Origin: JAEXNA01 sp050486105
Lineage (GTDB): Bacteria > Vulcanimicrobiota > Xenobia > Xenobiales > JADMJV01
Assembly: GCA_050486105.1 (NCBI GenBank)
Contig: JBJHCR010000044.1
Coordinates: 1 to 28,951, forward strand
Length of the DNA: 28,951 nt
Direction: 5' to 3'
Shown: positions 1-8,108 of the stretch, one piece after another
Position numbering within the stretch: position 1 is the stretch's first letter
Layout of the letters: each line of letters begins with the position of its first letter
Translations under genes and position numbers: made by a program
Notes under the pieces: generated by a model
Seen by the model: only the letters and a program-made list of their open reading frames with translations
The model's database searches: none
Told to the model about the DNA's origin: nothing

Positions 1-314
1 AGCTGGTTCATCGGGATGAAGCCCTCGGTCTTGTAACCGATGTCGACCATGACCCCATCTTCGTTGATTTGGATCACTCTACCAGACATGAACTCCCCCC
101 GCTTCAGCTCCTTGAAGCTGTCTTCGTAGGCATCGTGGCTCGCCATAAGCGACTCCATCGATTCGGAGGTGGCCGGCGATTCGGGCTTTTCCTCTGAGGG
201 GGTCGGGGTTTCTAGTTCGGCCGCTTCAACCGGAGTCGTGGCTTCGGTCGTCGATCCCGTTGTCGATTCCGTTGTCGATTCCGTTGTCGATTCGGTCGTC
301 TGTGCGTTGGTCAT
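1..314 (-). CDS. rpsA: 30S ribosomal protein S1, N-terminal part (cut by window edge)
   Basis: The gene runs off the left edge, so only about 104 codons are visible. From ATG at 312-314 the protein starts MTNAQTTESTTEST, a Ser/Thr/Glu-rich low-complexity leader of about 50 residues. It then enters an S1 RNA-binding domain with the diagnostic stretch VMVDIGYKTEGFIP. S1 binds mRNA on the small ribosomal subunit and helps translation initiation. A good ribosome binding site (GAGGAAG, a few bases before the ATG) supports this start. It lies 120 bp downstream of the polA stop on the same strand; polA-rpsA order is known from other phyla such as mycobacteria. The repetitive leader is unusual for S1. 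The family call is firm from the S1 motif; whether the later domains are normal cannot be seen. Confidence 0.88.
   Translation of the reverse strand, partial: MTNAQTTESTTESTTESTTGSTTEATTPVEAAELETPTPSEEKPESPATSESMESLMASHDAYEDSFKELKRGEFMSGRVIQINEDGVMVDIGYKTEGFIPMNQ
247..294. repeat. 12-bp in-frame tandem repeat in the S1 leader
   Basis: Four consecutive 12-bp units (plus-strand consensus GTTGTCGATTCC) lie at 247-258, 259-270, 271-282 and 283-294. Two are identical and two differ by one or two bases. On the minus strand they encode the tetrapeptide series TTES/TTGS at the S1 N-terminus. Because the unit is a multiple of three, copy-number changes would keep the reading frame. Confidence 0.85.
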
Positions 315-434
315 GGGCTTCCTCAATTGTGCTCACCAATGTGAACTCTTTCTCTTTACTTAAGTCTAGGAGCCGCGAAGTTTGCGACTCAGAGCCTTAT
401 TCCTCTGTGGCTATGGTATCAAACGTGGTTTCTC

Positions 435-3221
435 TCAGGCCGGGCCTGCGGTTGGGACCTTGATTTCTATGGGTTCTGTTTCCGCCCAAGTTCGACCCCA
501 GCGAGCTTGGGCCACCACGGGAACCGAAAGCTTGATCGTCTCTTCCAGAGCACCCATTAAACTGGAAGCTACCGTCTCTAGTGACTTCTTAGGCACTTCA
601 AAGATGAGTTCGTCTCTCACTTGGGCCACCAGGGTGGCCGGGATAGAGTCGGACTCTAGTTTCTTTGAAACTTCCACCACGTAACGTTTCAGAAGATCTG
701 CAGCTGAGTTTTGGACGGCGGCATTGCGAGCGATCCGCTCGGCCGTGTCCCGAATGTCTGAGTTTCGGCTGGACATTTCAGGAACAGCTCTTCGGCGCCC
801 GGCTAGACTTGTGACCCAGCCTCGGGTCTTCACCTTTTCCAGCTCCCCTGAAAAGAAGGACTCCATCTTTTGATGGCTGGCGAAGAAGAGTTCCAAGAGG
901 TTCTCAATACGCTTCTCGGCGTCTCCAGGGGTCATGCCCATTCTTCGAGCTAGGCGATGTTCTCCGATAGAGCCCAAGAGTGTGTCTACCAAATCCTGAC
1001 GAACGTCTTGGTTGTCTCGGTCAGCCTCTTCAGGCAGAAGCTTCGTCAAGAGTTGCAGTTCGACGTCCTCGGAGCGGATGTAGGACCTCTGCAGACCAGG
1101 GTCGTCGGAGAGATGGGCCGCGAGGCGAAGTTGGAATTGGTTTATTCCAATCCCCAAGAGTACGGACCCTCGTTTTTCGGTTCTCAGAGCCGACAGTAGG
1201 TGCTTTCTGAATCTCAGTCTTAGGGCGGAATTGGGAAGGCCGTCGACCTCCGACAAAAGCCGGTTGAAGGTTGCAGTGGCCCCTCCAACGCAGACCGGAC
1301 CCATCCACAGGAGTCTCTCGGAGTTGCTCACAGTGAACTGGGAAGCTCGCCTCAACCACCCGCAGCGAGGGGAAAGAAATCGGTCTCTCGACCTATCGAA
1401 AGACTGCAGCAAGCCAGTGAGTTCTCTATGGTCTCGCAGCAAGGCACCAATGGCGTTCTGCTCCGCGATCTGATTGAGGATGTCTAAGCCGATCAGGGCT
1501 CCGTTCTTGGGACGAGCGCTGACGGCGATTGCCATCTTGTCGAAGAGAACCTCGGCCAACTCCTTCTGGTCCTCCAGTGAAAACTTGAGACCAGCTTCCT
1601 CGTAGATCTCGTTTTCCAGTTCGCCGAGAAGGGTTCGAATCTCATCTGCAAACTTATCCAAGGTCGCCTCGTCGATTGGGACATGCTTTCGCTCGATTTC
1701 GGAGTAGACTCGAATCATGGGAAATTCGACTTCAAGGTACTGTTCCAAGAGGCTGTTGGCTTTGAGGTCGGCAAAGAGTTTCTGGCCGAGTTCATTGAGA
1801 ACCTGGACACGACGAGCGGCCCAGTCTGCCAGTTCCGCCAATTCAACATCAGACAATTTCCGGTAGCCGGCTCCGTGCCCCAAGAGTTCTCCCTCTCCGG
1901 GCATATCAAAACCGTATCGTCTGGCGACTTCATCGAGCCAGGGGTTGCCCTCTCGAGCATCAAGCAAGTGAGCTGCGATACCGGCGTCGATAACCCGCGC
2001 CTTGAATTCCGGCAACTGGGAGCCCTCTTCGGTCATCAAAAGTCCACGCAAATTGTGGGTTGTCACGGTTCTTCCAGGTTCGTCAAAAAGGGGTTGGATG
2101 GTCTTGAGGGTGTCCTTGAGAGAGATCGAGTCTTTTCCCACGGAAACCACCAAAGGGGCTTGACCGGTTGAGGACAGGGCCAATCCCACGAGTTCGCTCC
2201 CCGCACCCAGGAACAAGCAGGCCACTTGGCTGGAGGCGCCCTCTACATACTTTTTCAAGCCGGCTTTGGCTTTCTTTCCCGAAAACACTTCGACTGCGAT
2301 GGGTTCTTCGGCTTCTAGGGCTCCGGGATCACCAATCTTTGGCAGAGCTTCCAGGACTTTGTCGAGCTCGGTGCGAGAGTAGATTTCGCCTACTCGCTCC
2401 ACAGGAATACCGCAGAACTCGCATTTATCCCAATCAACCTTCAAGGCGAGGTCGGTGCGGATAGATGCTCTTGTCTTGAATTCGACAGCCTCGTCCCGAT
2501 GCTCGGTGAGGGGGTTACGCCACTTGGCAGGTAAGGATGCTAGGTTCTTGAGCAAGTCCTCCAAGCGCCCGTGCTGGGAGAGCAACTTCTTGGCCGTTAC
2601 CTCTCCGATTCCCGGGACTCCGGTGATGTTGTCGGAGGAATCTCCTGCCAGGGCTCTGAGGTCAGCGAGCTGCTCAGGCTTGAGGTTGAAGCGTTTCTTG
2701 ACTTCCCTTTCATCGTAAATCACCATGTCGGAGATTCCTCTCCTGGTGGTCAAGACCTTAATTTTCGGACTGACCAGTTGCAGGAGATCCAGATCGCCAG
2801 ACAAGATGAGTACGTCCATGTCGGCCTCGGCACCCAAGCGGGCCAACGTTCCAATGCAGTCGTCGGCCTCGTGTCCTGGAACCCGAAAAACCGGAACTCC
2901 GAGGGCTCGAACAAAATCCTCGATCATGGGGAGTTGCAGTGCCAGGTCTTCCGGCATCTCTACTCGTTGAGCGTTGTAGTCTTGGTACGGCTGCACTCGT
3001 TCGGTGGGGATACCTTTGTCGAAGGCGACCGCCACGTGAGTCGGCTTCTGGGTGTGGAGTAACCTGAGAACCATGTTGACGAAGCCCGCTAAGGCATTGA
3101 TCGGAACTCCACTTGTGGTGTGGATGGGAACCACCGCATAAAAGGCGCGGTAGGCAAGGCCGTTGCCGTCAATCAGGAAGAGCTTGTTGTTGTCTTTGGA
3201 GTCTTTGGTGGGTTTTGGCAC
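435..3221 (-). CDS. polA: DNA polymerase I homologue: intact 5'-nuclease domain, degenerate polymerase site
   Basis: A 928-residue protein, the length of E. coli Pol I, starting at GTG (3219-3221) behind AAGG. Residues 1-290 are a 5'-3' exonuclease/FEN domain. Its acidic ligands are visible: D18, D68, E118/D120/D121, D143/D145 and D194/D197 in AGDSSDNITGVPGIG. The usual YKxxR lysine is N83. Residues about 330-480 correspond to the 3'-5' exonuclease domain but lack the DxE motif, as in many Pol I enzymes. The polymerase domain (about 490-928) is colinear with the family and keeps AERIARNAAVQNSAAD (827-842). However, motif A reads GIGINQFQLRLAAHLS (690-705), so the catalytic Asp becomes G692 and the Glu Q697. 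Motif B (740-753) has lost its Arg, Lys, Phe and Tyr (V740, L744, L748, I752). Motif C is RDE instead of HDE (869-871). I infer a flap endonuclease joined to a non-catalytic polymerase fold. The family is certain; inactivity is inferred from alignment by eye. Confidence 0.9.
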   Translation of the reverse strand: MPKPTKDSKDNNKLFLIDGNGLAYRAFYAVVPIHTTSGVPINALAGFVNMVLRLLHTQKPTHVAVAFDKGIPTERVQPYQDYNAQRVEMPEDLALQLPMIEDFVRALGVPVFRVPGHEADDCIGTLARLGAEADMDVLILSGDLDLLQLVSPKIKVLTTRRGISDMVIYDEREVKKRFNLKPEQLADLRALAGDSSDNITGVPGIGEVTAKKLLSQHGRLEDLLKNLASLPAKWRNPLTEHRDEAVEFKTRASIRTDLALKVDWDKCEFCGIPVERVGEIYSRTELDKVLEALPKIGDPGALEAEEPIAVEVFSGKKAKAGLKKYVEGASSQVACLFLGAGSELVGLALSSTGQAPLVVSVGKDSISLKDTLKTIQPLFDEPGRTVTTHNLRGLLMTEEGSQLPEFKARVIDAGIAAHLLDAREGNPWLDEVARRYGFDMPGEGELLGHGAGYRKLSDVELAELADWAARRVQVLNELGQKLFADLKANSLLEQYLEVEFPMIRVYSEIERKHVPIDEATLDKFADEIRTLLGELENEIYEEAGLKFSLEDQKELAEVLFDKMAIAVSARPKNGALIGLDILNQIAEQNAIGALLRDHRELTGLLQSFDRSRDRFLSPRCGWLRRASQFTVSNSERLLWMGPVCVGGATATFNRLLSEVDGLPNSALRLRFRKHLLSALRTEKRGSVLLGIGINQFQLRLAAHLSDDPGLQRSYIRSEDVELQLLTKLLPEEADRDNQDVRQDLVDTLLGSIGEHRLARRMGMTPGDAEKRIENLLELFFASHQKMESFFSGELEKVKTRGWVTSLAGRRRAVPEMSSRNSDIRDTAERIARNAAVQNSAADLLKRYVVEVSKKLESDSIPATLVAQVRDELIFEVPKKSLETVASSLMGALEETIKLSVPVVAQARWGRTWAETEPIEIKVPTAGPA

Positions 3222-3257
3222 TCTAGTTTACCTTACAATCGTCGATAACTCGGAGCA

Positions 3258-3281
3258 TTGACCAAGCCCCCACTAGGTCAA
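3258..3281. promoter_or_regulatory. Inverted repeat TTGACC-N12-GGTCAA upstream of polA
   Basis: Perfect 6-bp inverted arms at 3258-3263 and 3276-3281, about 37-60 bp upstream of the polA start codon. This is a position expected for a promoter or operator. No convincing -10 box was found. It could be a protein-binding site or chance. Confidence 0.3.
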
Positions 3282-3423
3282 CCTCCTGCTCGTTTTGGTC
3301 CTGAAGGCGGAGCACTTCCGGGCCGGACGCTCTTTATCTTTACCTCTGGGCAGAGATCATTAAACCCGACAAGAAGACCAACAGGAAACCTCTCATTCAA
3401 ACTCAAGGTCCTGAGAATTGTTC

Positions 3424-5466
3424 TTATCCCTTGAGAGCGTCGGCGACGATTTCGGCGATATCTCTGGTCTGAATCTCTTCCGTTTTGTCTTTGGTGGCGA
3501 CGGCATCACTCAGCATTGTTAGGCAGAAAGGGCAGGACGAAGCCACTATTTTCGGTTGTTCAGGGAGATCCAGCGCATCCTGGAGACGCATGTCGTTGAC
3601 CTTGGTTCCGTGCTCTTCCATCCACATTCGACCTCCTCCCGCTCCACAACATCGACCCATCTCCCGAGACAATTTCATTTCTTCGAGTCGAATGCCTGAA
3701 GAGGTCAAGATTCTCCTGGGAGCGTCGTAGATGTCGTTGTATCGACCGAGATAGCAACTGTCGTGAAAGGTCCCGAGGACAGGGTCGACCGCCTCAAGGG
3801 AAATCTTCTTGGTCTTAATCAGGTCGTCGATGAGTTCAGAATGATGCAGGACTTCGTATTCACCACCAAACTGGTGATACTCGTTTTTCAGAGTGTTGAA
3901 GCAGTGAGGGCAGGCGGTCACGATCTTTTTCACCTGATAGGTGTTGAGAACTTCGACATTTTGGGCAGCTAGAACCTGAAAGAGATACTCATTTCCAATA
4001 CGTCGTGCAGGGTCTCCGGTGCAACCCTCTTCTTCGCCCAAGATGGCAAAACGCAAACCGGCAGCCTGCATGATCTTCACCAAAGCTTTGGAAACTTTTT
4101 GGTTGCGATCATCGAAAGACCCGGCGCAACCAACCCAGAACACCAAATCGAGGTCTCCGGGGTCTTCGCTGAGCAACTTGACTCCCAACTCTTTGGCCCA
4201 ATCTCCTCGAGTGGCAAATCCTATGCCCCATGGATTGGAGTTGTTTTCCATATTGACGAATGAGCGCTGGACCTCTTCCGGGAAGCGGTTCTCCACTTGC
4301 ACCAAGTAGCGTCGCATATCTACGATTTCTTGCACATACTCGATGAAAACCGGGCAAGCCTGTTCGCAAGCCCGACAAGTGGTGCAAGCAAAGAGGGCTT
4401 CTTCGGAAACGGCAGAGAGGTTGTCCATCAAATGTCGAAGACCGGTATCTTCTTCCTCGGACCCCTCCTCGCCTTGGGCTCTCCGAGCTGCCAGCGTCAT
4501 CAGAGAAGTTCCTCCACCGTGATCGACCAGCTCTTCTCTGAGTTGCTCAGAGATCTGTTTAGGATGGAGAGGTTTTCCACTGTTGTAGGCTGGGCAGACC
4601 GAGGTGCAGCGCCCGCACTCAGTGCAAGAGTACCAGTCGTGGTATCTCTTCCAGTCGAAGTCGGCTAGAGTTGAAGCCCCGTAGTCGGTGCTTTCTTCGC
4701 TGTCGAGGTCCAGTTTGCGAAGTTCTCCGTAGGGCTTAAGGTTCTGGAAGTAAACGTTGGGGATGCCGGTGATGATGTGGAGGTGCTTGGAGTAGGGCAA
4801 ATAGGCACCAAAGCCTAGGACCAAAATATAGTTGACCCACCATGACGCAGTTTGGATAGTTTCCAGGTTTTCGGGAGATTGTCCAGCCAAGAGACCCGAA
4901 AGCGGTATGGTTAGGGGAAAGGCCCAACCGGTCAACTGCATTTCCGAGTGTTGATAATGAAGAACTTCAGCGGCGCCGAACAGCAACTCGACGACCATCA
5001 AGCTTGCGATCAGGCTGAGAATCAGCAAGGCGTCGGCGGAGGGCTCCGGAAAGGCCGGTTTGAGAACCAGGCGTCGAAAGAAAGCCAAGCCTACTCCCAC
5101 GAGCACCAGAACGATAAAGACTTCCTTGATGGCGTTGTAGGGGGCTCCTAGGATCTGGTCCTGAGCTAAAAGGGGGAAATTGAAATCCCGGCCCACAATT
5201 CCTCGAACTATGAGGGTCAGGTTGGCGATGGAAAGCACGCAGAACCCCCAGAAGATCAGCACGTGCAAGGTGCCGCCGTAGGCTCTCTTGAGAAGCCGCT
5301 TCTGGCCGAAAGCGTAGATAAAGACGCCCTTAAGTCTCTCTCCTGGCTGGTCGAAGCGGTCTAGGTATCGAGCGGCCTTGAGGTAATGGAAGAGCTTGAT
5401 CGCTCGTCTAAAAAACACGAAGGCAGCAATAGCTAATAGGGTCAACGCGATGATCTGTGATGCCAT
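3424..5466 (-). CDS. Membrane-bound Fe-S oxidoreductase, EtfD/HdrD-like
   Basis: A 680-residue protein if ATG 5464-5466 is used; the reading frame stays open further upstream, but that part overlaps the methyltransferase and looks non-coding. About five membrane segments lie in residues 2-230 (near 2-20, 64-88, 113-130, 144-165 and 208-230), resembling a NarI-type quinone/haem module. Two [4Fe-4S] motifs follow: CTECGRCTSVCP (281-292) and CTTCRACEQACP (361-372). Two Cys-rich CCG-type domains come last (WVGCAGS near 444, CPHC 519-522, GRCCGAGGGR 604-613, CPFC 645-648). This architecture is known from HdrD-like proteins and from EtfD, which passes electrons from electron-transfer flavoprotein to menaquinone in fatty-acid oxidation. 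No etfAB or acyl-CoA dehydrogenase is in the window, so the donor is unknown. It begins 26 nt after the methyltransferase stop, likely the same transcript. Family strong, partner inferred. Confidence 0.85.
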   Translation of the reverse strand: MASQIIALTLLAIAAFVFFRRAIKLFHYLKAARYLDRFDQPGERLKGVFIYAFGQKRLLKRAYGGTLHVLIFWGFCVLSIANLTLIVRGIVGRDFNFPLLAQDQILGAPYNAIKEVFIVLVLVGVGLAFFRRLVLKPAFPEPSADALLILSLIASLMVVELLFGAAEVLHYQHSEMQLTGWAFPLTIPLSGLLAGQSPENLETIQTASWWVNYILVLGFGAYLPYSKHLHIITGIPNVYFQNLKPYGELRKLDLDSEESTDYGASTLADFDWKRYHDWYSCTECGRCTSVCPAYNSGKPLHPKQISEQLREELVDHGGGTSLMTLAARRAQGEEGSEEEDTGLRHLMDNLSAVSEEALFACTTCRACEQACPVFIEYVQEIVDMRRYLVQVENRFPEEVQRSFVNMENNSNPWGIGFATRGDWAKELGVKLLSEDPGDLDLVFWVGCAGSFDDRNQKVSKALVKIMQAAGLRFAILGEEEGCTGDPARRIGNEYLFQVLAAQNVEVLNTYQVKKIVTACPHCFNTLKNEYHQFGGEYEVLHHSELIDDLIKTKKISLEAVDPVLGTFHDSCYLGRYNDIYDAPRRILTSSGIRLEEMKLSREMGRCCGAGGGRMWMEEHGTKVNDMRLQDALDLPEQPKIVASSCPFCLTMLSDAVATKDKTEEIQTRDIAEIVADALKG

Positions 5467-5492
5467 GACGGGCTCTGCTTCCCGACCCCATT

Positions 5493-6560
5493 TCAGAGTT
5501 CCTGTGCTGAGGCATTTGGGCCGAGATCCGCGTCCGAGTGGCCTTCCTTGTGACAAATGGCAACCTTGAGGGGTGGGTGTCCATCGAAGCTTGGAAAATC
5601 GCTGTCGGGGCGCAGCCACTCGAGTCGAAGACAGCGATGGCCGAGGGGAGCCTTTTGCAATGCTCGCCGTAGGCGGGCGGCAAACTCCTGCAAGGTGATG
5701 TCGGGAGCGTTGTTGGTCACGATCAAGTGTCCACCGGGAGCCACAGCCCGCCAAGCTGGAACGATGACCGTTTCCGGGTCTCGCCGCATATCCACGGTTG
5801 CGAAGCGACCTCGCGCCAGAGGAGGTGGGTCTGCCAGGACAATGTCAAAGGTGAATTTCTTTAAGTCCGGCAAGCTTGCCACGGTCTTGGCTGTTCCCTT
5901 CCCAACACCGGTGATGGCCCACAGAACCGCGATGGCGTCCGCGGAAATGAAGGCAAGCTTGTCTTTCGGTAATCGATTCCTCCGTACATTCTTTCGGCCC
6001 CAATTCAAGTTCCCGTCTGAAAAATCCACGTTCCAGACCCTGGTGGCTCCCATCTGGGCAGCCAGGCAGCCGATGCTGCAGGTGTACGAGAACAAGTTGA
6101 GGATGTTGAGTTGAGTTTCAACTCTTCGAGTTATCAAGTCGGATAGTCTTCGTTTTAGGGCTCGGGCATCCAGGAAGAGCTGTAAGTCTCTTCGGGCTGA
6201 CTTGGGCTGGATGGCATACTCCAAGTTGAATTCTCGAACCCAGTAGACCGCAGACCAGACATCCGGAGCGGACTCCCAGAGTTTTTCCAGAGTCGGGCCA
6301 CGCCGCCGGGCGATAGCCGATATGCCACCCAGCCGCTCTTGAAGCAGACCAGCCAATTTTTCTATTTGGCTTCGACTAGGGTCAAGCTTTGCGCTCACCT
6401 GAGCAAAAATCAACGGGCCGTATCGGTCGATGCTTAGGCCGGGTGAGCCCTCGGTCGCACCATGGAACAACCGATAGCAGTCGGTTCCTTCGGTCCTGAG
6501 TAGATCGCACAGAGTTTTTCTGCGTTCCAGCGCGGCGTTTAATATGGCTTCATCGATCAT
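5493..6560 (-). CDS. Class I SAM-dependent methyltransferase, RlmI-like
   Basis: A 355-residue protein from ATG 6558-6560. The frame is open for 129 more codons upstream, but that stretch has non-coding character and overlaps an opposing open frame, so I set the start just before the recognisable domain. Visible features: RLFHGATEGSPGLSIDRYG near residue 30-48, the substrate-binding N-terminal segment of RlmI-type rRNA cytosine methyltransferases; a SAM-binding region NILNLFSYTCSIGCLAAQMGA; and the catalytic-loop motif VLADPPPLARGR. Members of this family methylate rRNA bases, usually m5C, in the cytoplasm. The typical N-terminal PUA domain is absent or cut short. The exact target is not readable from sequence. 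It is followed after 26 nt by the membrane Fe-S oxidoreductase. An AGGAG lies about 14 nt before the ATG, a little far. Confidence 0.75.
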   Translation of the reverse strand: MIDEAILNAALERRKTLCDLLRTEGTDCYRLFHGATEGSPGLSIDRYGPLIFAQVSAKLDPSRSQIEKLAGLLQERLGGISAIARRRGPTLEKLWESAPDVWSAVYWVREFNLEYAIQPKSARRDLQLFLDARALKRRLSDLITRRVETQLNILNLFSYTCSIGCLAAQMGATRVWNVDFSDGNLNWGRKNVRRNRLPKDKLAFISADAIAVLWAITGVGKGTAKTVASLPDLKKFTFDIVLADPPPLARGRFATVDMRRDPETVIVPAWRAVAPGGHLIVTNNAPDITLQEFAARLRRALQKAPLGHRCLRLEWLRPDSDFPSFDGHPPLKVAICHKEGHSDADLGPNASAQEL

Positions 6561-6930
6561 AGAGCCAAGGGGTTCTCCTAGGCAGATGCTCTGGCCTGGT
6601 ATGGGCGGTGATCTCTCCATTCGCTCCAAGATGGCTGAGGACGTAATTGGGCTTGACGAAGCTTTCAGTCTCGAGCAGGATACAGGGATGACTCCCGGCG
6701 CATCCGACGACCTTCCTCCGAACCCTGGCGGCCATGCATCAGCTCTCTCGGCCTCGCGGTTCTGCGGCATTCCAGCCCAAGATTTAGCACCCACTCGGTC
6801 TTGCGAAATCCAAGCGGAGGAAGGGTTCCGCGGCCTGACCTCCCTTGATGGGGACGAAAGTCTCGCTGCAAGTTCTAGGCGGAGGAGAGGTTGCACCAAT
6901 CGTCGTCGGAAACGCTCCGCTCCTCCTTTA
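6561..6930. other. 370-bp divergent spacer without a confident gene
   Basis: This lies between the start of the methyltransferase (minus) and the start chosen for the unknown plus-strand ORF. Both strands stay open through it, but both translations are rich in Ser, Arg and Pro without hydrophobic periodicity and have no recognisable motif. It presumably carries the two divergent promoters. I see no clear promoter pair, tRNA or hairpin. One of the neighbouring genes could start within it. Confidence 0.4.
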
Positions 6931-7884
6931 GTGTTGCAGCAAATCATTGCCCGAGTTCGAGAGGACGAGGGGGCCGCGGCCTTGCTTCTAAGCCTCGGAG
7001 CATTTTTGGCCCAACGGGATCTCCTAACTCGAGGCGGGCGGAAAAATCTAGAGGCTGGTTTGACTTCGATGCACGGGTCTTTGACTCTGGGACTTCAGGA
7101 TGTGCGCTCTTCAGGGCAAGCCTTGGCTGTGGAACTCTGGAAGATGGGGTCTGACGGCAAGGATCGATGGGCAGAACGGGCAGATCTCTACTTTCTTCAG
7201 TATGACCGTGGTAAACCGAGGCGCCCTACACGGCTGCAACGATTGTATTTGGATTGGAGTCGCGACTTGGGATGGCTAGGGTTGCTGCAAAGTTGCTCGA
7301 CTCACCCTCAACTCTGGAGAGAGCTGGGCGACGCCTTGTCTTTCCCAACCGAGAACGTTCTCGAAAGGCGACTCTTGGAGATCGCTCTGCGATCGTGGGA
7401 AGGTCAGGGTTGGGGTGGCTGGATTGAGGAGTTCGAGACTGCTCGGGCTTTCCGGATGGAACTCTTAATTTTGCTCCCCTGGCTCCCCGGGGTGGCTGTT
7501 GGTCGTCGTCTTCGTTGGTTGCTCGAGCAGGGAGGAGTCCTCGAGCACTCTGATCCTCTTCCTGAGTGGACTGAGGCACTGATTCGGGCTTGTGCCTGTC
7601 GGACTGCGGCCGAGCGCTCCCGCGTTCGCCAAGAAGAGCTAGACCTGAGACCATTGGAGAGACTGGCGTGGCGCCTCTTGGAACGACCTGGAGTGATGCT
7701 GGGACCGGAACTGGTGGCGGCCTTTAGAGTGCTGGCTTCTCATCCAGAGACACCCGGACGCTTGGAACGAAGTCTGTCGGCAGAGAGTCCGCTTCGCCGG
7801 ATTCGCTTCGGCTCCAGGCCGGGCCGCTGCTGGTGGACTGAGATTCTCGATGAGATGGCCGCTCAGGCGCATTCACCTTCTTAG
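6931..7884 (+). CDS. Hypothetical Leu/Arg/Trp-rich protein
   Basis: I do not recognise this protein. The frame is open from 6544, but the plausible part begins near GTG 6931 and gives 317 residues; ATG 7069 is an alternative start. The visible sequence is helical-looking and rich in Leu, Arg, Trp and Glu (for example LERLAWRLLERPGVMLGPELVAA). It has no signal peptide, no cysteine pattern and no enzyme motif. Pairs of leucine-rich helices hint at an alpha-solenoid, but this is weak. It is convergent with the pilT-like gene and divergent from the methyltransferase. No good ribosome binding site precedes either start, so coding status is moderate and the start uncertain. Confidence 0.5.
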   Translation: MLQQIIARVREDEGAAALLLSLGAFLAQRDLLTRGGRKNLEAGLTSMHGSLTLGLQDVRSSGQALAVELWKMGSDGKDRWAERADLYFLQYDRGKPRRPTRLQRLYLDWSRDLGWLGLLQSCSTHPQLWRELGDALSFPTENVLERRLLEIALRSWEGQGWGGWIEEFETARAFRMELLILLPWLPGVAVGRRLRWLLEQGGVLEHSDPLPEWTEALIRACACRTAAERSRVRQEELDLRPLERLAWRLLERPGVMLGPELVAAFRVLASHPETPGRLERSLSAESPLRRIRFGSRPGRCWWTEILDEMAAQAHSPS

Positions 7885-8108
7885 GGCGCTCGCCTTAAGG
7901 TTCTGCACCTCACTCAGGACGGTTCCATCCCGTCTGGGATTGTCTTGGCTGGCTTATGGATGTTTAACGCCCAGAGGGCACCCGCGCACTCAGCCCACCT
8001 CAGGGCGAAGGCGCTACGAAGTCCCACGCCCTTCACCCAACTCCGTTGGGTACCCGACCCTGCGGGCGAGACCCCGTTCTTGACACTCAGAACCTAAAGG
8101 CGACCACT

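Noticed and set aside
1000..1400. Sequencing frameshift as explanation of the odd Pol I motifs
   Set aside because: The other frames do not contain the missing motifs, and the given frame still aligns (TAT...RLLS, LRLAAHLSDDPGL) on both sides.
1683..2171. Plus-strand ORF of 162 codons inside polA
   Set aside because: Shadow of the polA reading frame; no motif and no separate ribosome binding site.
6561..6947. N-terminal extension of the methyltransferase (to 484 residues)
   Set aside because: Composition is non-coding in appearance, overlaps an opposing open frame, and the family domain begins right after the internal ATG at 6560.
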